In this document: positions 35,001 to 37,441 of the stretch, in pieces
Position numbering within the stretch: the first letter of the stretch is position 1
Layout of the letters: each line of letters opens with the position of its first letter
Assembly: GCF_024362695.1 (NCBI RefSeq)
Contig: NC_065426.1
Span: 558,001-622,000 of the forward strand
DNA length: 64,000 bases
From: Pectinophora gossypiella
Lineage: Eukaryota > Arthropoda > Insecta > Lepidoptera > Gelechiidae
Direction: 5' to 3'
Translations under genes and position numbers: made by a program
Notes under the pieces: model-generated
The model's input: only the letters and a program-made list of their open reading frames with translations
What the model was told of the DNA's origin: nothing
Databases searched by the model: none

Positions 35001-37441
35001 CGTACCATCGCAACCGTCTTTTGTCTTTCAGCGATCTAATTTTTAGATAGTACCAAGATACAAAGTATTCATTGGCAATTGAGTCGTGTACTTGGTTCAA
35101 GATAAATTAAGAAATACAGATCTAAAACTAATGAAAAACATTTTCTTTTTTGAATTTAATTTTTTTATAAATTTTAATCAAAGAAAACGTAATAATAAGT
35201 CCGACATTTTATCACGTTTTTCTGAGACGTCATAGTGTGCTTTTTCATATAAATTCCATAGTAATGTCTTATTTTGACGTTTAATAATTTGTCCGACCAA
35301 GTAAATAATTCCATCTGCGGCAAATCTACAATAAGTCTCGTCAAAAAACCTTCCTGTACAAATTATTTTATGTACCAAAATGACTATTCCAGGATAGACT
35401 GGCTCTGGATGGAGAGCACAGCGCTGTATCCGTCAGTATACAGCTTCAAGCAGCTGACGACGAGCCAGCTGACGCAGCTGATCAGCGGTAGAATACAGGA
35501 GGCGGCGCGAGTCAGGAGGACACATACGCCTATATTGCCTTACTTCTGGTTCCGATACAAAGATGGCGGGTTCTTGGCCGAGGTTCGTATGGTGGTTACA
35601 AACATACATAAGACGCTCGCCCTAAAGAAGTAAAATGGTCAATAGCAGAAGACAGATAGAAGAAGAGTAGAGCAAGAACAAGACCAAGAGTGATAGCTAT
35701 GATAGATGCTGTTACCAATATCGTTAACCACTGGAGACTCTATACACCCCTGATATTGAGACTTATGGTATTGATGTCCTACTAAACAAACTAAATCAAA
35801 AAAATATCGAAGGATTTGTTAGAAGCTCTACCTTAATAAGCATTAAGCATCTGTCATTATTTGGGTTTAAAATTTTTTTTTTTCCCATTTCAGGCAGATT
35901 TGCAAGCAGCATTGAAGACATTCAACTTGTCACATGCGTCAGGCTTCATCATCTGGGGCAGCTCTAACGACGTGAACACAGTAGACAAGTGCCAAAAACT
36001 GCTTAACTATATAGAAAATGTCATGGGACCGGCCATTGCTAAATACACTAAAGGAAACAAACAGCACGATGAAGCTAATGATGTAAATATTGTTGCTGAA
36101 AACGAAGCTGTTACTGATATGACTATGGTTAATGATGCTACTACTGGAATTTATACTACAGAGACAGAAACTGAAAGTTTGGAAAATATAAATACAACTA
36201 CAATAAAACCGGCCTTACATGATGCCATAGAAGATTATGTTCGTTTGGTCGATGATGAAACTACCGATCCTACTCTGGAAAATGACTCACAAGAACTAGT
36301 AATAGTACAAGAGGAACTAGTACAAACTGATAAAAATAATCAAAGTATAATAGAAGAGAAAGATACAGTATTGAACAAACTTAATGAAAGTGTACTTATT
36401 GATTTACTACTTAATACTTTATTTAGTAACATAAGTAAAGAAAATCAAACTATAATATTGAATGTAGAGGCTGATAAACATCCAAATAATAAAATTAACT
36501 TAAAAACTACTGAAAACGCTTTGGCAAATTCTAGTGATTCTACATTAAGAGAAGACATACCTCTAGATATACATTTGATAAAACTAAGTAAGGATAAAAT
36601 GAAAGGTGAACCAAAACATGGACTCGTAAATCAAGCTACTGATAGTTTACAGCAATCATCTTTGAGTGGTGCATCCCAAGGTACTACAGAAAACATTTTA
36701 GAGACAAGTACTTACCTAGCAAGTAATTCAATACAAGGAATAGCTAAAAATAATGAGAAAGACGACGAAAATTATAATACAAAAACTAGTTACGCTAAAA
36801 CCACTGAAAATGTATTTTCAAAGATTACAGATATTAGTACAGAAGGTATTCCTAGTAATATCGAAACTAGTACTTATTTAGGAAACTTGCCAAAACAAAG
36901 ACTAAACAAAGATGGAAAGAAGGGTAAACCTAAACATGATTATGTAGTCTTAAGATCAACTGAACTTACCACCGAATTTTATGATTCTCCTACTACTGCT
37001 GAAAATACTTTAACAACTGACACAAATGGTTTAAAAACTACCGAATTATACGACAAATCCATCGACCTACTATTGGATTCAACACATTACATTGATTATA
37101 CGACAGATGAATCTAGTACAACATCCACAACCGTTGTTGATTACGACGTTTCAACAGAAATACCTTTAGACCCTTCAATAAATAGGAAAAATCGCATTCT
37201 TAAAAAGATCTCAGTTGAAAAACAAACTGAAGCTACCTCAGAAACTACAGAAAATTATAAAAGTGATAGAGGCTATACTACTGAAAAACAAAGTACAAAT
37301 ATTAACGAATTTATTAGCAAAGATTTACGAAAAGGAAGGCCAAGGATTGACAGGGAAGATCTTGCAGATGACAAGGCAGAATTTGTTGATAATCTACAGT
37401 CTAGTTCCAGTATCGAACAGGTTAATACCCGCATTGTGTAA
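8040..37441 (+). CDS. Secreted hyaluronidase (GH56) with long C-terminal tail
   Basis: Six exons (8040-8095, 21481-21839, 32028-32167, 34570-34745, 35393-35582, 35894-37441) join in phase with GT/AG borders to give 822 residues. Residues 1-16 form a signal peptide (MNLLLFLFLASCAVRC). Residues about 40-358 are the glycoside hydrolase family 56 domain that cleaves hyaluronan or chondroitin. Visible landmarks are PFEVYWNVPTMQC, LYDPGFFPAL, the catalytic IDFE (D144, E146 as proton donor), WGYYGFPYCFN and the FIIWGSSNDVN block. C54/C340 and C222/C234 fit the two conserved disulfides. Residues 359-822 are a Thr/Asn/Glu-rich extension far longer than in ordinary family members (350-400 residues). 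Intron 2 holds a complete RTE element antisense. The enzyme assignment is firm. The first exon is tiny and rests on phase, signal peptide and splice sites. Confidence 0.85.
8442..8682 (-). mobile_element. SINE-2 copy, internally deleted
   Basis: Has the SINE-2 tail (ATAACATAAACAGCC), the central module and the tRNA-like head (GATTCGAACCCGGACC, CTAACCACTAGACCACGGA). The segment between tail and central module is missing relative to 15489-15821. Confidence 0.75.
8704..9650. mobile_element. 947-bp TA-flanked DNA transposon relic
   Basis: Ends are inverted repeats of about 26 bp (GGGGAAGGCTGGGCAAAGTG and, reversed at the right end, GGGGAAGGCCGGGCATAGTG). TA duplicates flank it at 8702-8703 and 9651-9652. 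The motif GGGCAAAGTG or GGGCAAAGCG recurs inside both ends and near 9067-9100 in either orientation, like transposase-binding subterminal repeats. An internal PHD-finger remnant suggests a pogo/Tc1-mariner-like ancestor. Confidence 0.75.
9189..9326 (+). pseudogene. PHD-finger remnant of a transposase
   Basis: Reads RKIYIKEDGKLIENWIRCD then ICQQWCHENCSAFDGT, a stop, then GYTCDNCQS. This matches the second half of a PHD finger (C-x2-C, H-x2-C, C-x2-C). PHD fingers occur at the C-terminus of some insect DDE transposases. An in-frame stop and missing upstream domains mark it as decayed. Confidence 0.6.
9935..10010. repeat. Long-TIR foldback family, fragment
   Basis: Contains CGGGTTATTCATGCATTTTA and CCCGTCCCTTTTCTTTTCGG, the recognisable middle of the family whose full copy is 54355-54663. 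Confidence 0.5.
10037..10215 (+). mobile_element. SINE-5 copy, 5'-truncated
   Basis: Shares AAAACATCGTGAGGAAACCC, GTATTGGGCTGGTTTTCCC and TTCGCGGGTTGGAAGG with the other SINE-5 copies. The tRNA-like head is missing. It ends against a CR1/L2-type 3' tail (10219-10262). Confidence 0.7.
10375..10475 (+). repeat. Dispersed insect repeat with GACAGACAGA end
   Basis: CCATACCAAATTTCATCTCA, ATCGGTTCAGCGGTTTAAGC, then GACAGACAGA. This text pattern is familiar as a very common dispersed insect repeat tail. I cannot name its parent element. Confidence 0.5.
10668..10882 (+). repeat. Repeat Z copy
   Basis: Shared with 21165-21394 and, reversed, 54853-55100 and 16378-16465: CAGACGACGCCCTGAGCCGA, TTTGTCCGGCCA, AATGCCATCTGCGGCAAAT, and a tail AAGTCACGTCA that elsewhere runs into A or T tracts. 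Probably a retroelement 3' end with an A-rich tail; parent unknown. Confidence 0.6.
10996..11175 (+). repeat. Two diverged tandem units of about 96 bp
   Basis: GACTAAAGTAAGACC followed by GAGGGGGTGA and GCGGAGAGTT.CCGTTCTAT occurs twice in direct orientation (from 10996 and from 11092). No coding role is visible. Confidence 0.55.
11300..11362 (+). repeat. LINE-A 3' tail fragment
   Basis: TTGACGACTCAAAGTGTAAC through AATAAAGATATTTTTGAATT matches the LINE-A 3' end in + orientation. Confidence 0.7.
11363..12130. other. Hyaluronidase intron 1, no gene seen
   Basis: AT-rich intronic sequence with a TCTG/TG microsatellite (11505-11530) and a perfect 9-bp stem hairpin at 11653-11676 (TTCTACAAG, loop TTCAAC, CTTGTAGAA). 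Nothing coding. Confidence 0.5.
12140..12337 (-). repeat. Long-TIR foldback element, half copy
   Basis: Reversed copy of the left part of the family seen at 57501-57831 (AATAACCCGACAGAATTAAG, CCCGTCCCTTTCCTTTTCGG, GTCTGCAGGAATCGGGGCCA). Confidence 0.6.
12590..12734 (+). repeat. Long-TIR foldback element, right half
   Basis: Matches the right part of 54355-54663 (GATTTGTGCTTAAAATTTAC, GATTACCCGTCCCTTTCC, AAATTAGATGGTGTTTACAG). With 12140-12337 it may be one element split by about 250 bp. Confidence 0.6.
12983..13152 (+). mobile_element. SINE-3 copy, 5'-truncated
   Basis: Starts in the central module (CGTGCTTCGGAAGGCACGTT) and runs to the family end CACACGATAAGAAGAAG. Exact family borders come from the target-flanked copies at 30242-30569 and 59525-59846. 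Confidence 0.75.
13423..13480 (-). repeat. RTE-D 3' tail with hairpin
   Basis: TTAAGAGCCACGCTCTTGTC then GGTGTAGCATTCTCCAT. The 6-bp stem AAGAGC/GCTCTT has a 3-nt loop. Parent copies are at 14285-14467 and 55424-55480. Confidence 0.65.
13512..13683 (+). mobile_element. SINE-3 copy, 5'-truncated
   Basis: GATTGTCCGATATTAAGATG, central module, CCTGACACCAGGGTCGATGA, end CACACGATAGGAGAAG. Confidence 0.75.
13841..13998. mobile_element. TA-MITE (family G)
   Basis: Foldback element of about 145-155 bp with ends TACAGTCATAAGCAATAT and ATTATCGTGACCGTA. Eight copies occur in the window; the copy at 20062-20203 shows an exact TA target duplication. Confidence 0.8.
14276..14476 (+). mobile_element. RTE-D insertion with 5' inversion and 9-bp target duplication
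   Basis: AGACCATTG at 14276-14284 and 14468-14476 brackets 183 bp. The left 85 bp are inverted relative to the fragment at 58938-59029, and the right part runs forward from GTATCAGGAGG to the tail AAGAGCGCAGCTCTT plus GA repeats. This is the layout produced by twin priming. Confidence 0.85.
14480..15470. other. Hyaluronidase intron 1, no gene seen
   Basis: AT-rich DNA without coding frames or repeats that I can tie to other copies in the window. Confidence 0.5.
15478..15832 (-). mobile_element. SINE-2, complete copy with 11-bp target duplication
   Basis: GTGACACCTCA at 15478-15488 and 15822-15832 flanks a 333-bp element. Reading the - strand: tRNA-like head (AGCCTCCGTGGTCTAGTGGT, GGGTTCGATTCCCGATGGGG), central module, CCTCCACCAACCCGCAGTGG, and the tail GCCCAGCAGTGGGACGTATA then GGCTGTTTATGTTATG. 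Best-defined copy of the family. Confidence 0.88.
16031..16284. repeat. Inverted-repeat element of about 250 bp
   Basis: The left arm AAAGGAGATCACCGG, with GTGCCGGCC further in, mirrors the right arm (GGCCGGCC, then CCGATGATCTCCTTTT). Arms are imperfect, about 45 bp. Only one copy seen, so family unknown. Confidence 0.5.
16378..16465 (-). repeat. Repeat Z fragment
   Basis: TTTTTTTTTTGACTTATTGC then GATTTGCCGCAGATGGCATT and GGCCGGACAAATGGGGAGCG: the 3' part of repeat Z with its tail toward the left. Confidence 0.6.
16828..16880 (-). repeat. RTE-D 3' tail with hairpin
   Basis: CTCTCTCTTTATTTAAGAGC then TGCGCTCTTGTCGGTGTAGC. Hairpin stem AAGAGC/GCTCTT, loop TGC. Confidence 0.7.
16985..17104 (+). 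repeat. RTE-B 3' end fragment
   Basis: GGATGCGGGCAGCGCAGGAC through GCCCAGCAGTGGACGTCATA and CGGCTGATGATGAG is nearly identical to the 3' end of the complete RTE-B at 23836-26960. Confidence 0.8.
17330..17597 (-). mobile_element. SINE-5 copy
   Basis: Tail side CACAGGGTCCGCTTACCTAA, middle TTTCCTCACGATGTTTTCC, head ATTTGAACCTGCGACCTC and CAACTGGGCTACCACGGC on the right. Nearly complete. Confidence 0.8.
17757..17895 (+). repeat. Dispersed repeat also at 35182-35283
   Basis: Both contain GTAATAATAAGT.CGACATT, TATCACGTTTTTCT and AAATTCCATAGTAAT. Parent element unknown. Confidence 0.5.
17965..18020 (+). repeat. RTE-C 3' tail
   Basis: GAATTCCCCAGTCTCTGCTT, ACCCCGCTAGGAAATAGGCG, TGAGTTTGTTTATG. 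A SINE-1 copy has landed in the terminal repeats. Confidence 0.65.
18013..18330 (-). mobile_element. SINE-1, complete copy with target duplication
   Basis: ATGTGTATG at 18013-18021 and 18322-18330 brackets the element 18022-18321. On the - strand it runs from GAGGAGCCCGGTGGCGCAGC through the 5S-like GATGGGTGACC and the central module to GGGCTGATGATGATGATGAT. Confidence 0.85.
18776..18925 (+). mobile_element. SINE-2 copy, 5'-truncated
   Basis: Starts in the central module (CCGTGCTATGGAGTGCACGT, keeping the CGTGC/GCACG stem) and ends GCCCAGCAGTGGGACATATT. Confidence 0.7.
18930..19020. repeat. MITE-H half element
   Basis: TACAGAGTGTTAATGACATC through GAGTTAATATCAAGTGAAAT; left arm only. Confidence 0.65.
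19071..19249. mobile_element. MITE-H, complete copy
   Basis: TA at 19071-19072 and 19248-19249; arms CGGGTGTTAGTGACACCG and CGATGTCACCTAACACCATG. The arms extend inward about 70 bp with only a short spacer. Confidence 0.75.
19743..19888. mobile_element. TA-MITE (family G)
   Basis: CGGTCACGAGCATTAATAC to TATTGCTCATGACTG between TA dinucleotides, with the family core TGTCACATTAACTTTTTTGA. Confidence 0.85.
19948..20311 (+). mobile_element. SINE-3 copy interrupted by a TA-MITE
   Basis: A short reversed SINE-3 end (19948-19995) is followed by a + copy from GTGCTTCGGAAGGCACTTTA to CACACGATAGAAGAAG. The + copy is split at 20060-20205 by a TA-MITE. Confidence 0.75.
20060..20205. mobile_element. TA-MITE nested in SINE-3
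   Basis: Element 20062-20203 flanked by TA on both sides. The uninterrupted SINE sequence GTAAGTACGTAGTCG is present at 37779-37793, so the empty site is known. Confidence 0.9.
20484..20629. mobile_element. TA-MITE (family G)
   Basis: CAGTCACGAGTGCCAATAT to TATTGCTCATGACTG between TA dinucleotides. Confidence 0.85.
20887..21165 (-). mobile_element. SINE-4 copy
   Basis: Left end GCTTACGACTATATCCCAAT with TTGGGGTAGACAGAGGTAC, then TATCGCCGTCTATAATGG and, at the right, a degenerate tRNA-like head (CTCCCCGTTTGAGAAGC). About 280 bp. Confidence 0.7.
21165..21394 (+). repeat. Repeat Z copy directly before hyaluronidase exon 2
   Basis: CTCATTCAGCGCTTATCGCT through GCGGCAAATCTACAATAAGT and a short A tract. 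It ends about 85 bp before the exon 2 acceptor. Confidence 0.65.
21481..21839 (+). CDS. Hyaluronidase exon 2
   Basis: Acceptor TGTTCCAG|CAAC, donor TTTAGTG|GTAAGG. Encodes residues 19-139: the start of the GH56 barrel with VYWNVPTMQC, LYDPGFFPAL and the GGVPQEGDLDLHL block. Sequence before the acceptor is open in frame but does not resemble the family. Confidence 0.9.
21925..22400. other. Hyaluronidase intron 2, no gene seen
   Basis: AT-rich intronic DNA without recognisable elements apart from a short tRNA-like stretch (GAAGGTCCCGGGTTCG near 21944). Confidence 0.5.
22409..22617 (+). mobile_element. SINE-2 copy, 5'-truncated
   Basis: From GAATCACCTGATTGTCCGAA to GCCCAGCAGTGGGACGTACC and GGCTGTTTATGTTTATG. 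The tRNA-like head is absent. Confidence 0.8.
22640..23190. other. Hyaluronidase intron 2, no gene seen
   Basis: No coding frame or repeat that I can match elsewhere in the window. Confidence 0.5.
23195..23478 (-). mobile_element. SINE-5 copy
   Basis: ACCTAACCTAAAGATTTGAC, CCTTCCAACCCGCGCGCCGC, TTTCCTCACGATGTTTTCC, with the head side to the right (TGAACCTGCGATTC). Confidence 0.75.
23824..26972 (-). mobile_element. RTE-B LINE, apparently full length, 12-bp target duplication
   Basis: GTGTTTGTATGT occurs at 23824-23835 and 26961-26972. Between them are 3125 bp holding one long intact ORF, a 5' leader of about 123 bp and a 3' end of GATGAT repeats in place of poly(A), all typical of RTE elements. 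It lies antisense within hyaluronidase intron 2. The perfect target duplication and open frame argue for a recent insertion. Confidence 0.9.
23850..26837 (-). CDS. RTE-B endonuclease-reverse transcriptase
   Basis: 995 residues, no stops. The apurinic-type endonuclease (about 50-295) shows N59 in TYNTCTL, E88 in GLSEVRRK, D194/N196 in MGDFNAQLG and S285-D286-H287. The reverse transcriptase (about 480-760) shows YRPISLL near 574, D643 in FVDYEKAFD, GVRQGDVISPKLF near 699 and FADD at 741-744. The C-terminal region has the RTE-typical WAGHIARR and GRPATRWTDD blocks and ends EAYAQQWASYG, whose codons form the tail block shared with SINE-1 and SINE-2. All catalytic residues are in place, so it could mobilise itself and those SINEs. 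The start at 26837 is the first ATG in frame; ATG at 26816 is an alternative. Confidence 0.92.
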   Translation of the reverse strand: MVQTPPNMTSTHKKRPPVPGSPVVRGYGSGYGNGGAGGAKNLRAGFGYHQRRLYLATYNTCTLRTDEKLTELEESISRLHWDVIGLSEVRRKGEDTITLGSGNLLYFREGEQLSMGGVGFIVHKSLVNNVLTIGSVSSRVAYLVLRISSRYSLTVIQVYAPTSGHHDDEVETMYEEISKAMHSHKSHYTIVMGDFNAQLGKRCGNELRVGQFGFGVRNTRGGMLADFMEKENLYMMNSFFRKPATRKWTWISPNGRYKNEIDFIMSTKKHIFNDVSVINAVKTGSDHRMVRGTLNINIKLERSRLIKSTLRPAPAQIQNPERFQLELQNRFEYLENCADVDDINDLMVDAVRTVGSKHFRTRRTKTQKLSAHTLELMDKRHEMRLQDSADVVRYRQLNRQISKSLTSDLRQFNTKRIKEAIERNKGSKVFAKDLSIGQSQLARLKTEDGRIISSTPEILREIESFYRQLYSTKTSGESMARDPRAKLTRHYTEDIPDVSLYEIRMALKQLKNNKAAGDDGITAELLRAGGTPILKVLQRLFNSVIFQGKTPRAWSGSEVILFFKKGDKALLKNYRPISLLSHVYKLFSRVITNRLACRFDDFQPPEQAGFRKGFSTIDHIHTLRQVIQKTEEYNLPLCLAFVDYEKAFDSIETWAVLQSLQRCQVDHRYIEVLRDLYQNATMSVRVQNQSSNPIQLQRGVRQGDVISPKLFTAALEDIFKLLDWKGFGININGEYLTHLRFADDIVLMAETLEDLNTMLEHLSNASQRVGLSMNMAKTKIMSNDHVAPTPVQVGNVTLEVVDQYIYLGQIIQLGKSNFEKEISRRIQLGWAAFGKLRNIFSSRIPQCLKTKVFDQCVLPVMTYGSETWPLTMGLVRRLGVAQRAMERAMLGISLLDRIRNEEIRRRTKVTDIARRIAKLKWQWAGHIARRTDGRWGGKVLEWRPRVGRRSVGRPATRWTDDLVKVAGSRWMRAAQDRSSWRSLGEAYAQQWASYG
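27102..27460 (+). repeat. Tandem duplication, unit about 178 bp
   Basis: CTGGTTAGATA.ATAGGAACC begins at 27102 and again at 27280. Both units continue with GAAGAGAGCTATGG, AACGGTTGACTCTCCTTGTG and the same reversed SINE-3 end, so the duplication came after the SINE insertion. Confidence 0.85.
27461..27530 (-). repeat. SINE-3 remainder
   Basis: Continues the second tandem unit: TTACTTACATCAGTAAGTAA, CCGGGACCAACGAATTAACG, GTGCCTTCCGAAGC. Confidence 0.65.
27658..27970 (+). mobile_element. SINE-1, complete copy with 14-bp target duplication
   Basis: AAAATTCAAATTCA at 27658-27671 and 27957-27970 brackets 285 bp. The borders are GAGGAGTTCGGTGGCGCAGC at the 5' end and GGGCTGATGATAATG at the 3' end. 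The target is the AT-repeat tail of a LINE-A fragment. Confidence 0.92.
28012..28092 (+). repeat. RTE-B 3' end fragment
   Basis: GATGCGGGCAGCGCAGGACC through GCCCAGCAGTGGGCGTCATA and CGGCTGATGATGATGAATAG; 81 bp, inside LINE-A tail sequence (GTGACATAGTTACACTTTC follows). Confidence 0.8.
28607..28745 (-). repeat. CR1/L2-type LINE 3' end with hairpin
   Basis: AATACACTTTATTGCATCAA, GGCGGCCTTATCGCTTAAAG, CGATTTCTTCCAGACAACC. The stem reads ATCGCT/AGCGAT where copies at 33095-33240 and 51738-51862 read ATTGCT/AGCAAT. Confidence 0.75.
28746..29288. other. Hyaluronidase intron 2, no gene seen
   Basis: AT-rich with repeated CATATATACCTA-type motifs (28820-28900). Nothing coding. Confidence 0.5.
29289..29658 (-). 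mobile_element. SINE-1 copy with a 48-bp insertion
   Basis: Flanked by AATCTGTT (29289-29296 and 29651-29658). Complete from head (GAGGAGCTCGGTGGCGCAGC on the - strand) to GATGATGATGATGATC, but split at 29361-29408 by a small A-tailed insert with its own TATGGA duplication. Confidence 0.85.
29355..29414 (-). mobile_element. 48-bp A-tailed retro-insert nested in SINE-1
   Basis: TATGGA at 29355-29360 and 29409-29414. On the - strand the insert is ATATCTTTTGTAATGAATG, then ATAAATA repeats and an A-rich end. Confidence 0.75.
29682..29756 (+). repeat. RTE-C 3' tail
   Basis: ATCGAAGCAAGTGGAATTCC, GCCTACCGCGGTAGGAAATA, GGCGTGAGTTTATACATATA. Confidence 0.65.
29916..30122 (-). repeat. SINE-4 copy
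   Basis: TATCCCAATTGGGGTAGTCA, GAGCTTTCTGTTAGACCAAC, GTCCGGTACCGGGGTTCGAA (the B-box region of the head when read from the - strand). Confidence 0.75.
30231..30580 (-). mobile_element. SINE-3, complete copy with 11-bp target duplication
   Basis: AAATAAATGTT at 30231-30241 and 30570-30580. On the - strand: head GGCCTCTGTGGTCCAGTGGT with GGGTTCGAATCCCGG, the central module, and the end CACACGATAAGAAG. Confidence 0.9.
30761..31093 (-). pseudogene. CR1-type LINE C-terminal remnant
   Basis: Reads LPSLYIFELCKFVRTHPVLF, then after a frame break MRTGLYRDSCYPMAIRIYNK and LVTKCYYSVKEYL. Matches the C-terminal region of the LINE-A reverse transcriptase in layout (YNKIP, KGYYKVSDYL) but is a different family. 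Confidence 0.7.
31393..31497 (-). repeat. SINE-5 tail fragment
   Basis: ATCGTCATCTCCATAGCACT, CCCGTTTTTCACAGGGTCCG, GACAGGTCCGGTTTTTTACA. Confidence 0.7.
31565..31850 (-). repeat. Second CR1-type LINE 3' end plus RTE-D tail bits
   Basis: 31600-31795 holds TTTTTGAACGTCAAAAAATA, ACTACCACATCGGAATCTG and CCAGCACGGGGCCCTAGTCC, shared with 48975-49170 and 57283-57405. Hairpin-type RTE-D scraps (AGCCACGCTCTTAA, CTTGTCGGTGTAGCATTCTC) flank it. Confidence 0.65.
32028..32167 (+). CDS. Hyaluronidase exon 3 (catalytic site)
   Basis: Acceptor AATTTCAG|GGATCG, donor GATGAG|GTACAC. Encodes IGIIDFESWRPILRQNFGE with the acidic pair D144/E146, the substrate-assisted catalytic site of GH56. It ends in phase 0. 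Confidence 0.92.
32268..32345. repeat. MITE-H half element
   Basis: CACGGTGTTAGTGACATCGT through GAGTTGATATCAAG, 100 bp after hyaluronidase exon 3. Confidence 0.65.
32384..32455 (-). repeat. RTE-type 3' tail
   Basis: CATACATAAACTCACGCCCG, TAATCCCAAATGGGGTGGGC, AGAGCCACAAGTAATC; also at 55577-55655. Its CCCCATTTGGGATTA block resembles the SINE-4 tail. Confidence 0.6.
32486..32716. mobile_element. MITE-H, complete 227-bp copy
   Basis: TA at 32486-32487 and 32715-32716; ends CGGGGTGTAAGTGACATAG and TATGTCACTAACACCCTG; arms of about 95 bp. Confidence 0.8.
32750..32812 (+). repeat. Repeat Z fragment
   Basis: ACGACGCCCTGAGCCGAGGT, TCGCGCCCAACTGGGCACCG, TCAGGCCTGTTGTCTTAAA. Confidence 0.6.
33095..33240 (+). 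repeat. CR1/L2-type LINE 3' end with hairpin
   Basis: CACTGGTTGCCTGGAAGAAA then ATTGCTGCTTAGCAAT (6-bp stem) and AAGGCCGCC, ending GTGCAATAAAGTATATTTG with a TTTGA repeat tail. Confidence 0.75.
33358..33508 (+). repeat. Dispersed insect repeat ending in a hairpin
   Basis: ACTTACCAAGTTTCAACAGA, GACGGACGGACGGACAGACA, then AGGGTTCCG (33472-33480) and its exact complement CGGAACCCT (33498-33506). A common insect repeat tail by its text; parent element not named here. Confidence 0.6.
33537..33615. repeat. MITE-H half element
   Basis: GGAAAATTCAACTTGATATC through GATGTCACTAACACCCTGTA; right arm only. Confidence 0.65.
33672..33912 (+). mobile_element. SINE-2 copy, 3'-truncated
   Basis: Full tRNA-like head (GCCTCCGTGGTCTAGTGGTT, GGGTTCGATTCCCGATGGGG) and central module, breaking off after CACCAACCCGCAGTG. 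It is not a tRNA gene: the acceptor ends do not pair and the body continues as SINE. Confidence 0.8.
34118..34330 (+). mobile_element. SINE-3 copy, 3'-truncated
   Basis: Head GGCCTCCGTGGTCCAGTGGT and GGGTTCGAATCCCGGTGGGG, then GATTGTCCGAAAGTTAGATG and the central module to CTTACTCATGTAAGTATG. Confidence 0.8.
34399..34541. mobile_element. TA-MITE (family G)
   Basis: AATGTCATGAGCAATATAAT to AATGCTCGTGACCGTA. Lies 28 bp before hyaluronidase exon 4, in intron 3. Confidence 0.8.
34570..34745 (+). CDS. Hyaluronidase exon 4
   Basis: Acceptor AATTCCAG|GCAAAG, donor GATCA|GTGAGT. Encodes residues 186-243 with WGYYGFPYCFNM; C222 and C234 likely pair. Confidence 0.92.
34780..35100 (-). pseudogene. RTE-type reverse transcriptase C-terminal fragment
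   Basis: Encodes RRLRWYGHILRREDDHSVKK, ALNIPDRPRGRGRPPSTWW, the C-terminal signature of RTE-type LINE proteins, inside hyaluronidase intron 4. Only the last 100 residues remain. Confidence 0.75.
35182..35345 (+). repeat. Dispersed repeat joined to a repeat Z end
   Basis: 35182-35283 matches 17757-17895 (CGACATTTTATCACGTTTTT). 35284-35345 is the repeat Z end (CCATCTGCGGCAAATCTACA, ATAAGTCTCGTCAAAAAA). It stops 48 bp before exon 5. Confidence 0.55.
35393..35582 (+). CDS. Hyaluronidase exon 5
   Basis: Acceptor CTATTCCAG|GATAGA, donor GCCGAG|GTTCGT. Encodes residues 245-307 (IDWLWMESTALYPSVY, LPYFWFRYKDGGFLAE), the family's Tyr/Trp-rich C-terminal barrel strands. Confidence 0.9.
35894..37441 (+). 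CDS. Hyaluronidase exon 6 (end of barrel plus tail)
   Basis: Acceptor CCATTTCAG|GCAGAT. Residues 308-358 complete the barrel (SGFIIWGSSNDVN, C340). Residues 359-822 (from about 36047) are low-complexity, rich in Thr, Asn, Ser, Glu and Lys, with recurring TTEN motifs and three K-D-x-x-K-G-x-P-[KR] motifs at residues 540, 646 and 783. TAA is at 37439-37441. No membrane segment or GPI signal is seen at the end. Confidence 0.9.
   Translation, partial: ADLQAALKTFNLSHASGFIIWGSSNDVNTVDKCQKLLNYIENVMGPAIAKYTKGNKQHDEANDVNIVAENEAVTDMTMVNDATTGIYTTETETESLENINTTTIKPALHDAIEDYVRLVDDETTDPTLENDSQELVIVQEELVQTDKNNQSIIEEKDTVLNKLNESVLIDLLLNTLFSNISKENQTIILNVEADKHPNNKINLKTTENALANSSDSTLREDIPLDIHLIKLSKDKMKGEPKHGLVNQATDSLQQSSLSGASQGTTENILETSTYLASNSIQGIAKNNEKDDENYNTKTSYAKTTENVFSKITDISTEGIPSNIETSTYLGNLPKQRLNKDGKKGKPKHDYVVLRSTELTTEFYDSPTTAENTLTTDTNGLKTTELYDKSIDLLLDSTHYIDYTTDESSTTSTTVVDYDVSTEIPLDPSINRKNRILKKISVEKQTEATSETTENYKSDRGYTTEKQSTNINEFISKDLRKGRPRIDREDLADDKAEFVDNLQSSSSIEQVNTRIV

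Noticed and set aside
34801..35100. Alternative exon of the hyaluronidase
   Set aside because: Opposite strand and matches the C-terminus of RTE-type LINE proteins.
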